Shown: in pieces, positions 24,644-35,451 of the stretch
How the letters are laid out: every line of letters starts with the position of its first letter
How positions within the stretch are numbered: the stretch's first letter is position 1
From: Rhizobium sophoriradicis
Lineage (GTDB): Bacteria; Pseudomonadota; Alphaproteobacteria; Rhizobiales; Rhizobiaceae
Direction: 5' to 3'
Assembly: GCF_003939025.1 (NCBI RefSeq)
Contig: NZ_RQIH01000002.1
Span: 396,188-460,187, forward strand
DNA length: 64,000 nucleotides
Notes under the pieces: model-generated
Seen by the model: only the letters and a program-made list of their open reading frames with translations
Told to the model about the DNA's origin: nothing
Database searches by the model: none
Made by a program: the position numbers and the translations under genes

Positions 24644-26611
24644 TCAGCCGGGCTTCTTCTTCGAAAACTTGCTTTTCGCCCCGGCGCCGCCCTTGCCCTC
24701 GTATTTCGGGCGTTCAGATTTGGCGCCTTCGAATTTCGGCTTGTCATATCTCGGCTTATCGCCTTTCGGGCCATCGAAGCCGGGCTTGCCTGGTTTCTTG
24801 CTCCAGGGCTTGCTGTCCCGCTTCTCCCCGCCGGCATTCTCAACCGCGGCATATCCGCCGCCCGGGCCTTTGCCGAACTTATTCTTCGGCCGCTCATCGC
24901 GGAAGCCCTCGCCCGGCCGTTCGTCACGCGACTTGCCGGCATAGGGCTTCGGCGCCGCCGCGCGGCTGAAATCCGGCGTGCCGGAAAGCCTGGTCACGCG
25001 GATGCCGCGTTCGAGCGTCTTGTTCGGCCCCAGCGCTTCCTGGAAACTGTCGGCGCTTGCCGTGGCAATCTCGACATAGGTTTCCTCAGGCTGCATCTTG
25101 ATTGCGCCGATCTCGCGCTTCGTCACGTTGCCGTTGCGGCAAAGCATCGGGATCAGCCAGCGCGGCTCGGCATTCTGCTTGCGCCCGACCGAGACGGAGA
25201 ACCACACGCTGGGGCCGAAATCCTCGCGCGGTCCCTTTTGTGCCGGCGCGTATGGCTCGGCATTGTCGCGGCGCTTGCGGCTGCGCTCATCCTGCACGGT
25301 GACCTCGATCAGGTCCTCCGGCGCCGAATGATTGGTGCGGTAGAGACGCAGGAAGGCGGCGGCGAGCTTCTCGGCGCCGTGGCTGGAAAGCAGCTGCTGC
25401 ACCAGCCCCTGTTCTTCTTCCTGCGGCGCTTCGCTGAAGATCGGATCGGCGAGCAGCCGCTCGTCGTCGCGCTCATTCACCTCTTCGGCCGACGGCGGCC
25501 GTGCCCAGGCCGCGGAAATGCCGGCATTCTCCAGCAGACGCTCGGCCTTGCGCCGTGCATTCAGCGGCACGATCATGGCGCTGATGCCTTTGCGCCCGGC
25601 CCGGCCGGTGCGGCCGCTGCGGTGCAGCAGCGTTTCCGGATTGGTCGGCAGGTCGGCGTGGATAACGAGATCGAGGCCCGGCAGATCGATGCCGCGGGCG
25701 GCGACATCGGTTGCGATGCAGACGCGGGCGCGCCCGTCGCGCATCGCCTGCAGCGCATGGCTGCGTTCGTTCTGCGTCAGCTCGCCGGAGAGCGCCACCA
25801 CGGCGAAATTGCGGTTGTTGAAACGCGCGGTCAGATGGTTGACGGCGGCGCGCGTCGAACAGAAGACGATGGCATTGGTCGCCTCGTAATAACGCAGCAC
25901 GTTAATGATCGCGTTCTCGCGGTCGCTCGGGGCCACCATCAGCGCGCGATATTCGATGTCGATATGCTGCTTTTCCTCGGCGGCGGTGCTGATGCGCACC
26001 GCGTCGCGCTGGTAGCTCTTGGCAAGCTTGGCGATCGCCGCCGGCACGGTTGCCGAAAACATCAGCGTCCGGCGTTCGTCCGGCGCCGAATCGAGAATGA
26101 ATTCCAGATCTTCGCGGAAGCCGAGATCGAGCATCTCGTCGGCCTCGTCGAGCACGGCGGCCTTCAGTTCCGACATGTCGAGCGCGTTGCGGCGGATATG
26201 ATCGCAGAGCCGGCCCGGCGTGCCGACGACGATATGGGCGCCGCGTTCGAGCGAACGGCGCTCACTGCGGATGTCCATGCCGCCGACGCAGCTGGCGATC
26301 ACCGCGCCGGTCATCTCATAGAGCCATTCGAGCTCGCGCTTAACCTGCAGGGCAAGCTCGCGGGTCGGGGCGATAACGAGGGCGAGCGGAGCGCCGGCAT
26401 TGCCGAAGCGTTCCCTACCCTCGAGCAGCGTCGGCGCCAGCGCCAGCCCGAAGGCGACGGTCTTGCCGGAACCGGTCTGGGCGGAAACCAGAGCGTCGGA
26501 TGCGGCAAGATCAGGATCGAGCATCGACTTCTGCACCGGGGTGAGTTCGGCGTAACCGCGCTTCTGCAACGCCTTGGCGATCGCCGGAACGACGCCGTTG
26601 AATTCTGTCAT
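24644..26611 (-). CDS. DEAD/DEAH-box ATP-dependent RNA helicase
   Basis: This 655-residue helicase has all core motifs in order: Q-motif region, AQTGSGKT, PTRELALQ, TPGRL, LDEADEML, SAT, IATDVAARGID and HRSGRTGRAGRKG. A DbpA-like RNA-binding domain appears to follow (GNVTKREIGAIKM region), then a long basic, Gly/Lys/Pro-rich disordered tail from about residue 560 to the end, typical of cold-shock or ribosome-assembly helicases such as DeaD. The tail repeats KP-x-F/Y-type units. It is transcribed alone. Confidence 0.93.
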   Translation of the reverse strand: MTEFNGVVPAIAKALQKRGYAELTPVQKSMLDPDLAASDALVSAQTGSGKTVAFGLALAPTLLEGRERFGNAGAPLALVIAPTRELALQVKRELEWLYEMTGAVIASCVGGMDIRSERRSLERGAHIVVGTPGRLCDHIRRNALDMSELKAAVLDEADEMLDLGFREDLEFILDSAPDERRTLMFSATVPAAIAKLAKSYQRDAVRISTAAEEKQHIDIEYRALMVAPSDRENAIINVLRYYEATNAIVFCSTRAAVNHLTARFNNRNFAVVALSGELTQNERSHALQAMRDGRARVCIATDVAARGIDLPGLDLVIHADLPTNPETLLHRSGRTGRAGRKGISAMIVPLNARRKAERLLENAGISAAWARPPSAEEVNERDDERLLADPIFSEAPQEEEQGLVQQLLSSHGAEKLAAAFLRLYRTNHSAPEDLIEVTVQDERSRKRRDNAEPYAPAQKGPREDFGPSVWFSVSVGRKQNAEPRWLIPMLCRNGNVTKREIGAIKMQPEETYVEIATASADSFQEALGPNKTLERGIRVTRLSGTPDFSRAAAPKPYAGKSRDERPGEGFRDERPKNKFGKGPGGGYAAVENAGGEKRDSKPWSKKPGKPGFDGPKGDKPRYDKPKFEGAKSERPKYEGKGGAGAKSKFSKKKPG

Positions 26612-26709
26612 GAGTTCGATCTTTCGGAGCTGTCAGGCGCGAAATGCGCCATGGCCGGAGCCAGCCGGCGGGATATTTGCGCCGTTCCTAGCCGCTCCCG
26701 CAGCGATTG

Positions 26710-28566
26710 TCAAAGCGTGCGGCTGCGCCACAGCCAGGCGTCGATATGGCTTGCCCGGCCGCGCAGCTCCGTTTCCAGCGGACCATCCATCCGCCCGGCC
26801 CGCAGCAGCACGCTGTCGGGGCCTGCGGCACGGACGATTTCGGCGCTCAGCGCCAGCTCGACGCCGTTGCGGGCGGCGACCTCCATCAGCCGGGCGCCGA
26901 CATTCACCGTGTCGCCCGCCGCCGTGATCTGCTGCCGGTCGCCGGTGCCTAGCCGCGAGGCGACGATCGGGCCGCAATGGGCGCCGACCTTGAAGCCGAT
27001 CTTCTTCTCGGCAAAGCCCGCATGCGCGCCAAGCCAGGTCCGCGTACGCTCGCAGAGGCTGACCGCGCAGGCGACGGCGCGGGCGGCATCGTCATCGGCC
27101 GGCTCCGGCAGGCCGAACAGGATCATTGCCCCGTCGCCCATGAAGCTGGTGATGGCGCCGCCGTGAGAGCGGGCCTCCTCGTCGATGATTTCGAAGAAAC
27201 CGCTGAGCACTTCGCTGACCTTGACCGGCCCGAGCGTTTCGCTGAGGCCCGTGAAGCCTGAGAGATCGATGAAGATGACGGCAGCGTTCTGACGCACCGG
27301 CGTCGCAAGGAAATTCGGATGGCGCGCCAGCCATTCGCCGAGGCCGGGAGCCTCGATACGCTGCAGCAGCGCGCTCTGCTCGGCGAAATGGCGGGCGCGG
27401 CCGCGGTCGAGCCAGAGTTCGGCCGCACCGAGCATCAACGCCGGCGGAAGCGCCGCGGCGATCGGCAGCGCCGCACTCAGCCAATAGCCATGGGCGAAGG
27501 CCGACAGATTGAGCATGGCCCAGACCACCAGCACCAGCACCATGATGAGATAGCCCGCAGCACTCCGCCGCCAAGCCACCAGTGAAACGAGCAGGAGCGC
27601 CAGGCCGATGGCCGTGCCGGCATCGATCAGCCTCATCCTGTGGTCGCGCACCATGCCGTCGCCGGTGACGAGATGGGTGATTGCCGTCGACATCACCTCG
27701 ACGCCGGGCATGACGGGATCGAACGGCGTCGGGAAGACGTCGCCGCCGCCGGTGACCGTCGAACCGATGACGACAATACGGCCTGCCACAGTCGCCGCCG
27801 GCAGCTTGCCGTCAAGCGCATCGGCGGCGCTGAACGTGGCGATGCTGCCGCGTCCGCCATAGAAGGTCACCGGCAGGCGTTGACCGATATCCGTCGGAAT
27901 ACGCAGCGCTCCGAGCATGACGGCACCGCGCTCGATACGGGGATCGGCGCCCACCGCGACGGAGGCGGCACGCAGCGGAAAAGCCGGATCCAGCCGGTCG
28001 GCGCTGCGCGAAATCAGCGGAATGAAACGCGGCGTGCCGGTCCGATCGGTTGCGACATTGACGATGCCGACGGCGGAGGCCTCGGCAAAGCGCGGGAGCG
28101 GCAGCAGAAGCTGGTTTGCCTCGGGTATGGCGGCCAACGGATCCTCGGCGGCGTCGGTGACCCGCTGCCTGCTTTGCGCAAAGGTGGCCGCCCCCGCGAT
28201 CACGGTTGGCCCCTGGCGCAAGGCGGCGGTCAGCGCCGCATCACCCTCCTCCGCCCCGGGATCGACGAGCAGAATGTCGAGCGCCAGGGCTTTCGGCTTA
28301 CCCGCATTGATCGCGCCGACAAGGCGGGCAAGCGTCGCCCGGTCGAGCGGATAGCCGTGGGCGGCGGCGGTGCGGTCATCGATCGCGACGATCGTCACGA
28401 CGGGCGGCGGCTCTCTTGCCCCAACGACGAGGCTGCGGATATCAGCAAGCGTCGCCTCCATCCGGTCGAGAAGGCCGACCTCGCCGTTGAGATTGAGATA
28501 ACCGAGCGCCGCGCCCCAGAGACCGGCGAACAGCAGCGCGATCACGGTCAGCAGACGATGGCTCAT
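26710..28566 (-). CDS. CHASE2 sensor adenylate/guanylate cyclase
   Basis: This 618-residue membrane protein has one N-terminal helix, a periplasmic CHASE2 domain (about residues 30-340, with DIRSLVVGAREPP and FYGGRGSIATFSAADALDG-like segments), a cluster of three hydrophobic helices, and a class III nucleotidyl cyclase domain. The metal-binding aspartates are in FIDLSGFT and FMGDGAM, and AGDTVNVGARL is the conserved last motif. The upstream frame to 28770 is not coding: the ATG at 28566 lies 5 bases after the FecR-domain gene. It probably makes cAMP in response to a periplasmic signal. Confidence 0.88.
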   Translation of the reverse strand: MSHRLLTVIALLFAGLWGAALGYLNLNGEVGLLDRMEATLADIRSLVVGAREPPPVVTIVAIDDRTAAAHGYPLDRATLARLVGAINAGKPKALALDILLVDPGAEEGDAALTAALRQGPTVIAGAATFAQSRQRVTDAAEDPLAAIPEANQLLLPLPRFAEASAVGIVNVATDRTGTPRFIPLISRSADRLDPAFPLRAASVAVGADPRIERGAVMLGALRIPTDIGQRLPVTFYGGRGSIATFSAADALDGKLPAATVAGRIVVIGSTVTGGGDVFPTPFDPVMPGVEVMSTAITHLVTGDGMVRDHRMRLIDAGTAIGLALLLVSLVAWRRSAAGYLIMVLVLVVWAMLNLSAFAHGYWLSAALPIAAALPPALMLGAAELWLDRGRARHFAEQSALLQRIEAPGLGEWLARHPNFLATPVRQNAAVIFIDLSGFTGLSETLGPVKVSEVLSGFFEIIDEEARSHGGAITSFMGDGAMILFGLPEPADDDAARAVACAVSLCERTRTWLGAHAGFAEKKIGFKVGAHCGPIVASRLGTGDRQQITAAGDTVNVGARLMEVAARNGVELALSAEIVRAAGPDSVLLRAGRMDGPLETELRGRASHIDAWLWRSRTL

Positions 28567-28571
28567 GATAT

Positions 28572-29090
28572 TTACTGGCCGAGGCGGGCAAGAAGGGCAG
28601 CGACGCGTGGCGCAGGCCAGCGGCGCACGACAAGAGGTTCGGTTGAGCTGGACACATCGACGCCCTCGCCTGGCGACAGCACCACCGGCTCGCCGGCCGG
28701 CCGACGGACGGCAACGCTGCCGCTGACCACCAGCACCGAGGTCTTGCCGCCTGCGACGTCGACAGCCCACTGCGTGCCACGGACGGCAGCAATCGCCTGC
28801 GGCGTTACCACCTGGAAGCCACCTGTGTGCTGACTGCTGTCGACATCGACGAGAATGGCCTTGCGCCGTAGCGACGCCGAATCGGGACTGCCGTCACGGT
28901 TGCCGTCGGTGAGGCGGAAAGACGCCCCGGCTTCTGCCGTCACCTTGACGCCGCCGGGGCAGCTCAGCACCTGACGGGCGCCGGCGTCACGCGATATCGC
29001 GCAGCCCGCAGACTGCGCTAAGGCCGCCTCATACGGAATGAGGCCGGCAGCCAGCGCGGCGACAAACAGGTTGCGAAGCGTCGTATGCAT
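28572..29090 (-). CDS. FecR-domain periplasmic protein
   Basis: This 172-residue protein has an N-terminal signal peptide ending AALAQS and a FecR-type beta domain with TPQAIAAVRGTQWAVDV and VLVVSGSVAV, followed by a GEGVDVSS segment. It lacks the N-terminal cytoplasmic anti-sigma part and membrane helix of classical FecR, so it is a free periplasmic domain. It lies 5 bases upstream of the CHASE2 cyclase and is thus likely its periplasmic partner or ligand-sensing subunit; FecR-CHASE2 cyclase gene pairs are known in other bacteria. Confidence 0.85.
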   Translation of the reverse strand: MHTTLRNLFVAALAAGLIPYEAALAQSAGCAISRDAGARQVLSCPGGVKVTAEAGASFRLTDGNRDGSPDSASLRRKAILVDVDSSQHTGGFQVVTPQAIAAVRGTQWAVDVAGGKTSVLVVSGSVAVRRPAGEPVVLSPGEGVDVSSSTEPLVVRRWPAPRVAALLARLGQ

Positions 29091-29225
29091 GGAAAGCCCC
29101 CGTGACCGGGCGGAGCAGCTTTTGCGAAAGCGCCCGCCAACCGTCTTCTTCCATATCGGGCATGATAGCCGAATTCCGATATTTCCCTAGGCGAAAAGTA
29201 CACCGCTGAGACCGCCGGCGAATTC

Positions 29226-30371
29226 TCAGACACCGCTTCTCATCTGCGGCGCCGGCCCGGCATAACGCGCGCGCGGGCGGATCAACTCTCCGCTCTCGAT
29301 CTGCTCCATCGCATGAGCGAGCCAGCCGGTGGAACGGGCAAGCGAAAAAATGATGATCGGCGCCTCTCGAGGCAGATCGAAAGCGGCCGCCATGGCGGCA
29401 AGCGCGAAATCGACATTGACCTTCTCGCCGACCATCTCCTCGCCCCTTTCCCGAAGCTCGGTAAATTGCGGCGGCAGGGAAAAATGCGAAAGCAGCGCCA
29501 AAGCCCTAATATCGCCATCGGGATAGAGCGGATGGCCGAAGGCAGAAAGGTGATTGCCCTGGACAAGCGAGCGGCGGATCGCCTGCTCCGCGCCAAGCGC
29601 CGAAGATGACTGGATCAAGGCGTCGACGCCTTGCCAGGCAGCGCCGTGCAGCGGCCCCGTCAGTGTCGCCAGACCGGAGAGCACCGCAGCCGACAGTGCG
29701 GCACCCGCCGAGGCGGTGACCCGCGCCGCAAATGCCGACGCGTTGAGTTCGTGATCGGCAAGCAATACCAGGGCGCGGCGCAGGCAATCGGCGGCATCCG
29801 GCCGCTTCCAGCTCGCCGCCAGCCGCAGATGCAGCGGCTGGTCTGAAGGCCCCGGCGCCACCGCATCGGCGATGGTCGAGAGAACGCCGTGCGCCTCGCG
29901 CCGCAGGGCGGCTTGCGAACGGCCGAGCGATGGCAGATCCGCCATCACCCGCCCGGCCAGCGCCAGGAACGCAGCCTGAAGCGACGGCGGGCCATTTCCG
30001 GCTACCGTGCCCGAGAACAGCGTTTCCGTGCCGTTCCAGAGCAGTGCCGCCGTCTGCTCCAGCGTCGCTGCCTCGGCGAAATCGGCGGCATCCCGTCCGC
30101 GATAGAACAGCCGTCCTGCGATGATGGTGGAGATCGCCGAGGCGAGAACCGGGTCGCCCCAGCGGATCGTCTCGGCAGCAACCGTTTCGGCATTGCGGCG
30201 GCCGGCTTGGCGTTCGGCCAGTCGCTGCACGTCGGCAGCCTGGTAGAGGCTGCGGCGCGGGTCGGCGGGATCGGGCTTGGCGCGGATGCGCCCGCGGCTG
30301 ACATTGGCGTAAAGCGTCTGCGGCTTGGTCTTCAGCGCCTGCAGCGCCTCCTCGGCGGTCAGCCACGGCAT
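29226..30371 (-). CDS. Citrate-synthase-family protein with N-terminal helix-turn-helix
   Basis: This 381-residue protein joins an N-terminal MerR/excisionase-like helix-turn-helix (about residues 3-50: LTAEEALQALKTKPQTLY, then SRGRIRAK, then SLYQAADVQRL) to a citrate-synthase fold. The catalytic positions are recognisable as GPLHGAAW, AFGHPLYPDGD and VNVDFALA. The ATG at 30371 has GAGG five bases upstream; the in-frame ATG at 30431 would read through the intergenic palindromes. It diverges from a second citrate-synthase-like gene. A role as a substrate-sensing regulator, as an enzyme, or both is possible. Confidence 0.82.
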   Translation of the reverse strand: MPWLTAEEALQALKTKPQTLYANVSRGRIRAKPDPADPRRSLYQAADVQRLAERQAGRRNAETVAAETIRWGDPVLASAISTIIAGRLFYRGRDAADFAEAATLEQTAALLWNGTETLFSGTVAGNGPPSLQAAFLALAGRVMADLPSLGRSQAALRREAHGVLSTIADAVAPGPSDQPLHLRLAASWKRPDAADCLRRALVLLADHELNASAFAARVTASAGAALSAAVLSGLATLTGPLHGAAWQGVDALIQSSSALGAEQAIRRSLVQGNHLSAFGHPLYPDGDIRALALLSHFSLPPQFTELRERGEEMVGEKVNVDFALAAMAAAFDLPREAPIIIFSLARSTGWLAHAMEQIESGELIRPRARYAGPAPQMRSGV

Positions 30372-30382
30372 CGGAGCCTCAT

Positions 30383-30413
30383 ATTGATCAATTACATCAA
30401 GATTGACGTCAAT
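30383..30413. promoter_or_regulatory. Paired palindromes between the divergent citrate-synthase-like genes
   Basis: Two perfect palindromes with similar sequence, ATTGATCAAT (30383-30392) and ATTGACGTCAAT (30402-30413), lie 9 bases apart in the 83-base divergent promoter region. They share an ATTGA/TCAAT half-site, as expected for two dimers of one DNA-binding protein. The helix-turn-helix citrate-synthase-like neighbour is the obvious candidate. Confidence 0.55.
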
Positions 30414-30454
30414 GAGACTAGGTCGGATCATCCTTATCGTAAAGGAGAAACAAC

Positions 30455-31543
30455 ATGAAAAATGGCTTGGAAGACTTCATTGCCGCCGAAACGCAGCTCT
30501 CGGATGTCGATGGCGAAGCGGGGCGGCTGATCATCCGCGGCGTATCGCTGGATCAACTCGTCGCCGGTGGGACCTATGAGGGCGTTGCCGCCCTGTTGCT
30601 CGATGGCCTGATGGAACGAAGCTTCGATGAAGCGGAATTGCGCGGCTGGCTGGCGAAAGCGCGAACGAAGGTCTTCGTCCATATCGAGGCCGCCGACACT
30701 GCCCTGCTCACTCTGCCGCCGGTCGATGCGATGCGGGCGCTGATCGCCCGGCTGCCGGACGGCGACGATTTCGACACCGCGCTTAACCTTCTGGCAGCGC
30801 CCGCAGTCTTCCTGCCTGCATTGCTGCGGCTGCAGCGCGGGCAAAAGCCGATCGCGCCGGACACCGCGCTATCGAAGGCGGCCGATATACTGCGCATGCT
30901 GACTGGAAAATTGCCGAGCAAGGAGCAGGTGGCGGCGCTCGACACCTATCTCGTGACGATCTCAGACCACGGCCTCAACGCCTCGACCTTCGCATCACGG
31001 GTCATCGCCTCGACCCAGGCAGGCCTCACCTCTTCGGTGCTGGCGGCACTGAGCGCACTGAAGGGACCGCTGCACGGCGGCGCGCCTGGGCCTGTCCTCG
31101 ACATGCTGGATGCCGTGGGAAGGGCGGAGAATGCCGGCCGTTGGCTGGCCGAAGCGCTCGATCGCGGCGAAAGGCTGATGGGCTTCGGCCACCGCATCTA
31201 CCGCGTGCGCGATCCACGCGCCGATGCGCTGAAAGGCGCGCTGAAGCCGCTGATCACGTCAGGGCAGGTGGACAGCGCCCGCGGCGCGCTCGCCGAAGCC
31301 GTCGAGGCCGCCGCGTTGGCGATCTTGAAGGCGCGCAAGCCGGACCGGCCGCTCGACGTCAACGTCGAATTCAACACCGCCTTGCTGCTCGAAGCGCTCG
31401 GCTTCCCGCGCGAAGCCTTTACCGGCGTGTTCGCGATCGGCCGAACGGTTGGATGGCTGGCGCATGCCCGCGAACAGTCGCTCGACGGCCGGCTGATCCG
31501 CCCCCGTTCGGTCTATGTCGGACCGCTTCCGGCCGCAGCCTGA
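30455..31543 (+). CDS. Citrate synthase / methylcitrate synthase family protein
   Basis: This 362-residue enzyme condenses an acyl-CoA with an oxoacid in the manner of citrate synthase. The two catalytic histidine motifs are GPLHGGAP and MGFGHRIYRVRDPRA, and HGLNASTFASRVIAST is also conserved. At the catalytic aspartate position the sequence reads VNVEFNTA, with Glu, as in several short (type II-independent) homologues. It is shorter than the housekeeping GltA (about 430). The AAGGAG ribosome binding site precedes the ATG at 30455. It diverges from the helix-turn-helix paralogue. Whether it uses acetyl- or propionyl-CoA is not clear. Confidence 0.85.
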   Translation: MKNGLEDFIAAETQLSDVDGEAGRLIIRGVSLDQLVAGGTYEGVAALLLDGLMERSFDEAELRGWLAKARTKVFVHIEAADTALLTLPPVDAMRALIARLPDGDDFDTALNLLAAPAVFLPALLRLQRGQKPIAPDTALSKAADILRMLTGKLPSKEQVAALDTYLVTISDHGLNASTFASRVIASTQAGLTSSVLAALSALKGPLHGGAPGPVLDMLDAVGRAENAGRWLAEALDRGERLMGFGHRIYRVRDPRADALKGALKPLITSGQVDSARGALAEAVEAAALAILKARKPDRPLDVNVEFNTALLLEALGFPREAFTGVFAIGRTVGWLAHAREQSLDGRLIRPRSVYVGPLPAAA

Positions 31544-31588
31544 CGCTTGGATTCGGCGGCGGGGCATGTCCTGGATTGGCCGCCGATC

Positions 31589-32055
31589 TCAACCACCGAC
31601 GAAAGCGGCAAGTTTGTCGAGCGTCAAGCGGCAACCTTCTTCATTGTCTTCAAGCCGAATGCCGGTGGGAATGTTCTCGCAGACGATCGTCACGTCGGTG
31701 CCGCCGTCAGCAGGCGACAAGATCGTGCTGACGGTCATCTCGCCTGAAAAACCCTCATCCTCGGCATCGAATACGGTCGCCCAGACGATCCGTTCGTCAG
31801 GCACGAGTCTGGCAAAACGGCCCTCGAATCTGTCGGTCTTGTCGGAGGTTTTTCCTGGCTGCGATGCCTCGTCGTCGGGGTAGACGAGCGACATGCTGAA
31901 GGCACCGCCTTCCCGGCATTCGAAGGCTGGACAACGCCGGTCATCGAACCGGGCGGAAGCCATGTAGCGACGGCTTCCGCATCGAGAAAGGCACTGTAGA
32001 TGCGCTCGCGCGGCGCGGCGATGAAGCGTGAGACGGTCGTGCTGCGGGCTGCCAT
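31589..32055 (-). pseudogene. SRPBCC/AHSA1-family gene with a single-base frameshift
   Basis: The N-terminal half (ATG at 32055; ARSTTVSRFIAAPRERIYSAF, then TWLPPGSMTGVVQ) lies in one frame and the C-terminal half (FECREGGAFSMSLVYPDDE to the end at 31589) in another. Adding one G near 31926-31930 (CAGCC to CAGGCC) restores an unbroken 155-residue protein of the AHSA1-like START/SRPBCC fold. The length of 467 bases is one short of a multiple of three. It may be a real pseudogene or a sequencing error. Intact relatives are small ligand-binding proteins of unknown substrate. Confidence 0.75.
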
Positions 32056-32127
32056 GCCGCCAAGATAGTGCAAGCATCGCCATTATCCAGATCGCGCGAA
32101 GGCGGCGCGATCTGGTAGGAGCATTCG

Positions 32128-33882
<1,755 letters not shown>

Positions 33883-33899
33883 TTATGTCGAAGACCGGT

Positions 33900-34415
33900 T
33901 TACTGTCCCGTCGGGACGCCGGAGGGCTGAGCCGGCGCCGGAGCGGCCGGAGCTGCGGGCGTTGCCGGGGCAGTCGTTGCCGGAGCGCTTGCTGCCGGCG
34001 CATCCGTTGAAGGCGCGCTGGCCGCCGGGGCCTGGGCTGCCGGAGCCTGCGGAACAGGTGCGGCGGCGCCGCTGCTCGGAACGCCGTTGCCGGCCGGCTG
34101 GTTGGCCGGCGCCTGTGCGCCGCCGAGCGAATCGAGAATGCCGTTGCCCTGGCCGCTCGTGGCAGGGATGCGGTCGAGAATATCGCCCGGACGACCCTCG
34201 TAACGCGTCAGTATGCCGAGGCCGAGCGACGTCAGGAAGAACAGCGTGGCAAGGATCGCGGTCGTGCGCGTCAGCGCATTGGCCGTGCCGCGGGCCGACA
34301 TGAAGCCCGAACCGCCGCCGATGCCGAGGCCGCCGCCTTCCGAGCGCTGGATGAGCACGACGCCGACGAGGGCGAGCACGATCATGAGATGGATGACAAT
34401 CAATACTGTCTGCAT
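33900..34415 (-). CDS. secG: Preprotein translocase subunit SecG
   Basis: This 171-residue protein is the small SecYEG translocon subunit. Two membrane helices are visible (VLIVIHLMIVLALVGVVLIQ and ILATLFFLTSLGLGIL) separated by the conserved RSEGGGLGIGGGSGFMSARG loop. A long Ala/Pro-rich tail of about 100 residues follows, as in other alphaproteobacterial SecG proteins. It lies between tpiA and pyrG. Confidence 0.95.
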   Translation of the reverse strand: MQTVLIVIHLMIVLALVGVVLIQRSEGGGLGIGGGSGFMSARGTANALTRTTAILATLFFLTSLGLGILTRYEGRPGDILDRIPATSGQGNGILDSLGGAQAPANQPAGNGVPSSGAAAPVPQAPAAQAPAASAPSTDAPAASAPATTAPATPAAPAAPAPAQPSGVPTGQ

Positions 34416-34554
34416 GGGTCCAGTCCTGCCCGCCGGAAGACGGACATAATTAAAAATTCTGGCGGCTCTTTACATGAGGCGTTCGTCTATTCCAAGCCCT
34501 TCGGCCGAGAATACGCCCCGGATTGAACGAATTAGCCCGGGAACAAACAACGCC

Positions 34555-35325
34555 TCAGGCGAGCAGCGCCTCGTAGGCCCGGTAGATGGCGAGGAAGTCG
34601 GCGGCTTTCAAGCTCGCCCCGCCGATCAGTGCGCCGTCGACATTGGCAATGCCCATCAGTTCGCCGGCATTGGCCGGCTTGACCGAGCCGCCATAGAGAA
34701 GGCGCATCTTGCGGCCCTGATCGCCGAAGCGAGCCGCCATTTCGGCGCGCATGAAGGCATGCGCCTTTTCCACGTCGCCCGATGTCGGCGTCACACCGGT
34801 ACCGATCGCCCAGATCGGCTCATAGGCGATAACCGTATTTTCGGCGGTCGCGCCATCGGGAACGGAGGCCGAAAGCTGGCGCTTGATGATGTCGAGCGCC
34901 TGACCGGCGCGGCGTTCATCCGCCGTCTCGCCGATGCAGATGATCGCCGTCAGCCCCGCGGCAAAAGCGGCCTCCGCCTTGGCGCGCACCAGATGGTCCG
35001 TTTCGGCGTGGTCGGTACGGCGTTCGGAATGGCCGACGATCACATAGGTGCCGAAACTGTCGGCAATCATTTCTGCCGAGATGTCGCCGGTGTGCGCCCC
35101 GGAGGCCTTCTGATGGCAGTCCTGCGCGCCGATCGAAAGCGGGCTGTCGGTGCAAAGCGCGGTCGCCACATAGAGCAGCGTCGCCGGCGGGCAGATCAGC
35201 GCCTCGACCTTATCGGCGAGCGGCGGGCGAACACCCTCGGCGATCGCCTTGATCTGATCCAGAGAGGCACGGGTGCCGTTCATTTTCCAATTTCCCGCCA
35301 CGAGCGGGCGCACGTCAGGTGTCAT
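34555..35325 (-). CDS. tpiA: Triose-phosphate isomerase
   Basis: This 256-residue TIM-barrel enzyme interconverts dihydroxyacetone phosphate and glyceraldehyde 3-phosphate. AGNWKMNG holds the catalytic lysine, VIVGHSERR the histidine and [11 protein letters not shown] the glutamate; YGGSVKPAN is the phosphate loop. Length is normal. secG follows on the same strand after 139 bases. Confidence 0.97.
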   Translation of the reverse strand: MTPDVRPLVAGNWKMNGTRASLDQIKAIAEGVRPPLADKVEALICPPATLLYVATALCTDSPLSIGAQDCHQKASGAHTGDISAEMIADSFGTYVIVGHSERRTDHAETDHLVRAKAEAAFAAGLTAIICIGETADERRAGQALDIIKRQLSASVPDGATAENTVIAYEPIWAIGTGVTPTSGDVEKAHAFMRAEMAARFGDQGRKMRLLYGGSVKPANAGELMGIANVDGALIGGASLKAADFLAIYRAYEALLA

Positions 35326-35451
35326 GCCGGCCTTCCCTAAATCTGCTTATGCCTGCGGCCATATCAAAAGCTTGCGGCAAAGAAAAGCATCATGCCCCTG
35401 ACGTAAGGGGAATCTCGGCAATCCCAGGCAAATTTTGCCTAAAATCCCGCG

